NCBI GenBank assembly: GCA_031286025.1
Contig: JAITVB010000055.1
Coordinates: 1-6,085, forward strand
DNA from: Rikenellaceae bacterium
GTDB taxonomy: Bacteria > Bacteroidota > Bacteroidia > Bacteroidales > Rikenellaceae
Reading direction: 5' to 3'
Length of the DNA: 6,085 nucleotides
Below, one piece after another: positions 6,045-6,085 of the stretch. The notes beneath the pieces are model-generated. The model saw nothing but the letters and a program-made list of their open reading frames with translations. It was not told the DNA's origin and did not search any database. Position 1 is the first letter of the stretch. Every line of letters begins with the position of its first letter. The position numbers and the translations under genes are program-made.

Positions 6045-6085
6045 ATGAAAAAAATCCTGTGGATCGCAGTTGTGGCCCTGATGGC
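6045..6085 (+). CDS. Start of another exported protein, truncated by the window end
   Basis: The ATG at 6045 opens a frame reading MKKILWIAVVALM, the start of a signal peptide or lipoprotein signal, and it runs off the end. It lies 25 nt after the SPOR-like gene with no terminator in between, so the operon seems to continue. The 20 bases around its start are identical to those around the lipoprotein start at 4986. Nothing more can be said about its function. Confidence 0.7.
   Translation, partial: MKKILWIAVVALM

Overview
The window is a stretch of ordinary chromosome from a member of the Bacteroidota, most likely a GC-rich Bacteroidales such as an Alistipes/Rikenellaceae relative (inference, no search was run). 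Three things point there: exact TAnnTTTG -7 boxes, in one case with a TTTG -33 box, which are the Bacteroidota primary-sigma promoter; AU-rich leaders with little Shine-Dalgarno sequence; and protein content typical of the phylum (a DUF4286-like protein, a LolC/E-type permease ending in KTIRFE, and a MenG/UbiE methyltransferase where menaquinone is the usual quinone).

Layout. At the left a promoter with a perfect inverted repeat drives a monocistronic rpiB-like sugar-phosphate isomerase gene (78-536, +). It converges on a ribosomal-protein cluster transcribed on the minus strand, rplU (L21) - rpmA (L27) - rpsT (S20), spanning 1550 to 680. The two units share a strong symmetric bidirectional terminator at 628-665. 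rplU has the best promoter in the window. Upstream of it on the same strand is a small DUF4286-like gene (2031-1717).

From 2081 rightward everything is on the plus strand and closely spaced: panB (pantothenate/CoA synthesis), a LolC/LolE-like inner-membrane permease, menG/ubiE (menaquinone methylation), an LEA-type-2-like lipoprotein, a secreted SPOR-like protein, and the first 13 codons of another exported protein cut by the window edge. Gaps of 13, 4, 14, 14 and 25 nt suggest a single operon, with a possible internal promoter before the SPOR-like gene. The shared theme is loose: two metabolic enzymes plus several envelope proteins.

I see no tRNA or rRNA gene, CRISPR array, insertion sequence, phage gene, attachment site or defence system, and no gene-free stretch longer than 300 bases. 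I do not see a new multi-gene system. The points most worth a second look are the altered anion-hole loop of the RpiB-like enzyme, the inverted repeat over its promoter, a 10-G tract behind it, the joining of rpsT to rplU-rpmA, and a 20-bp identical start region shared by two exported-protein genes.
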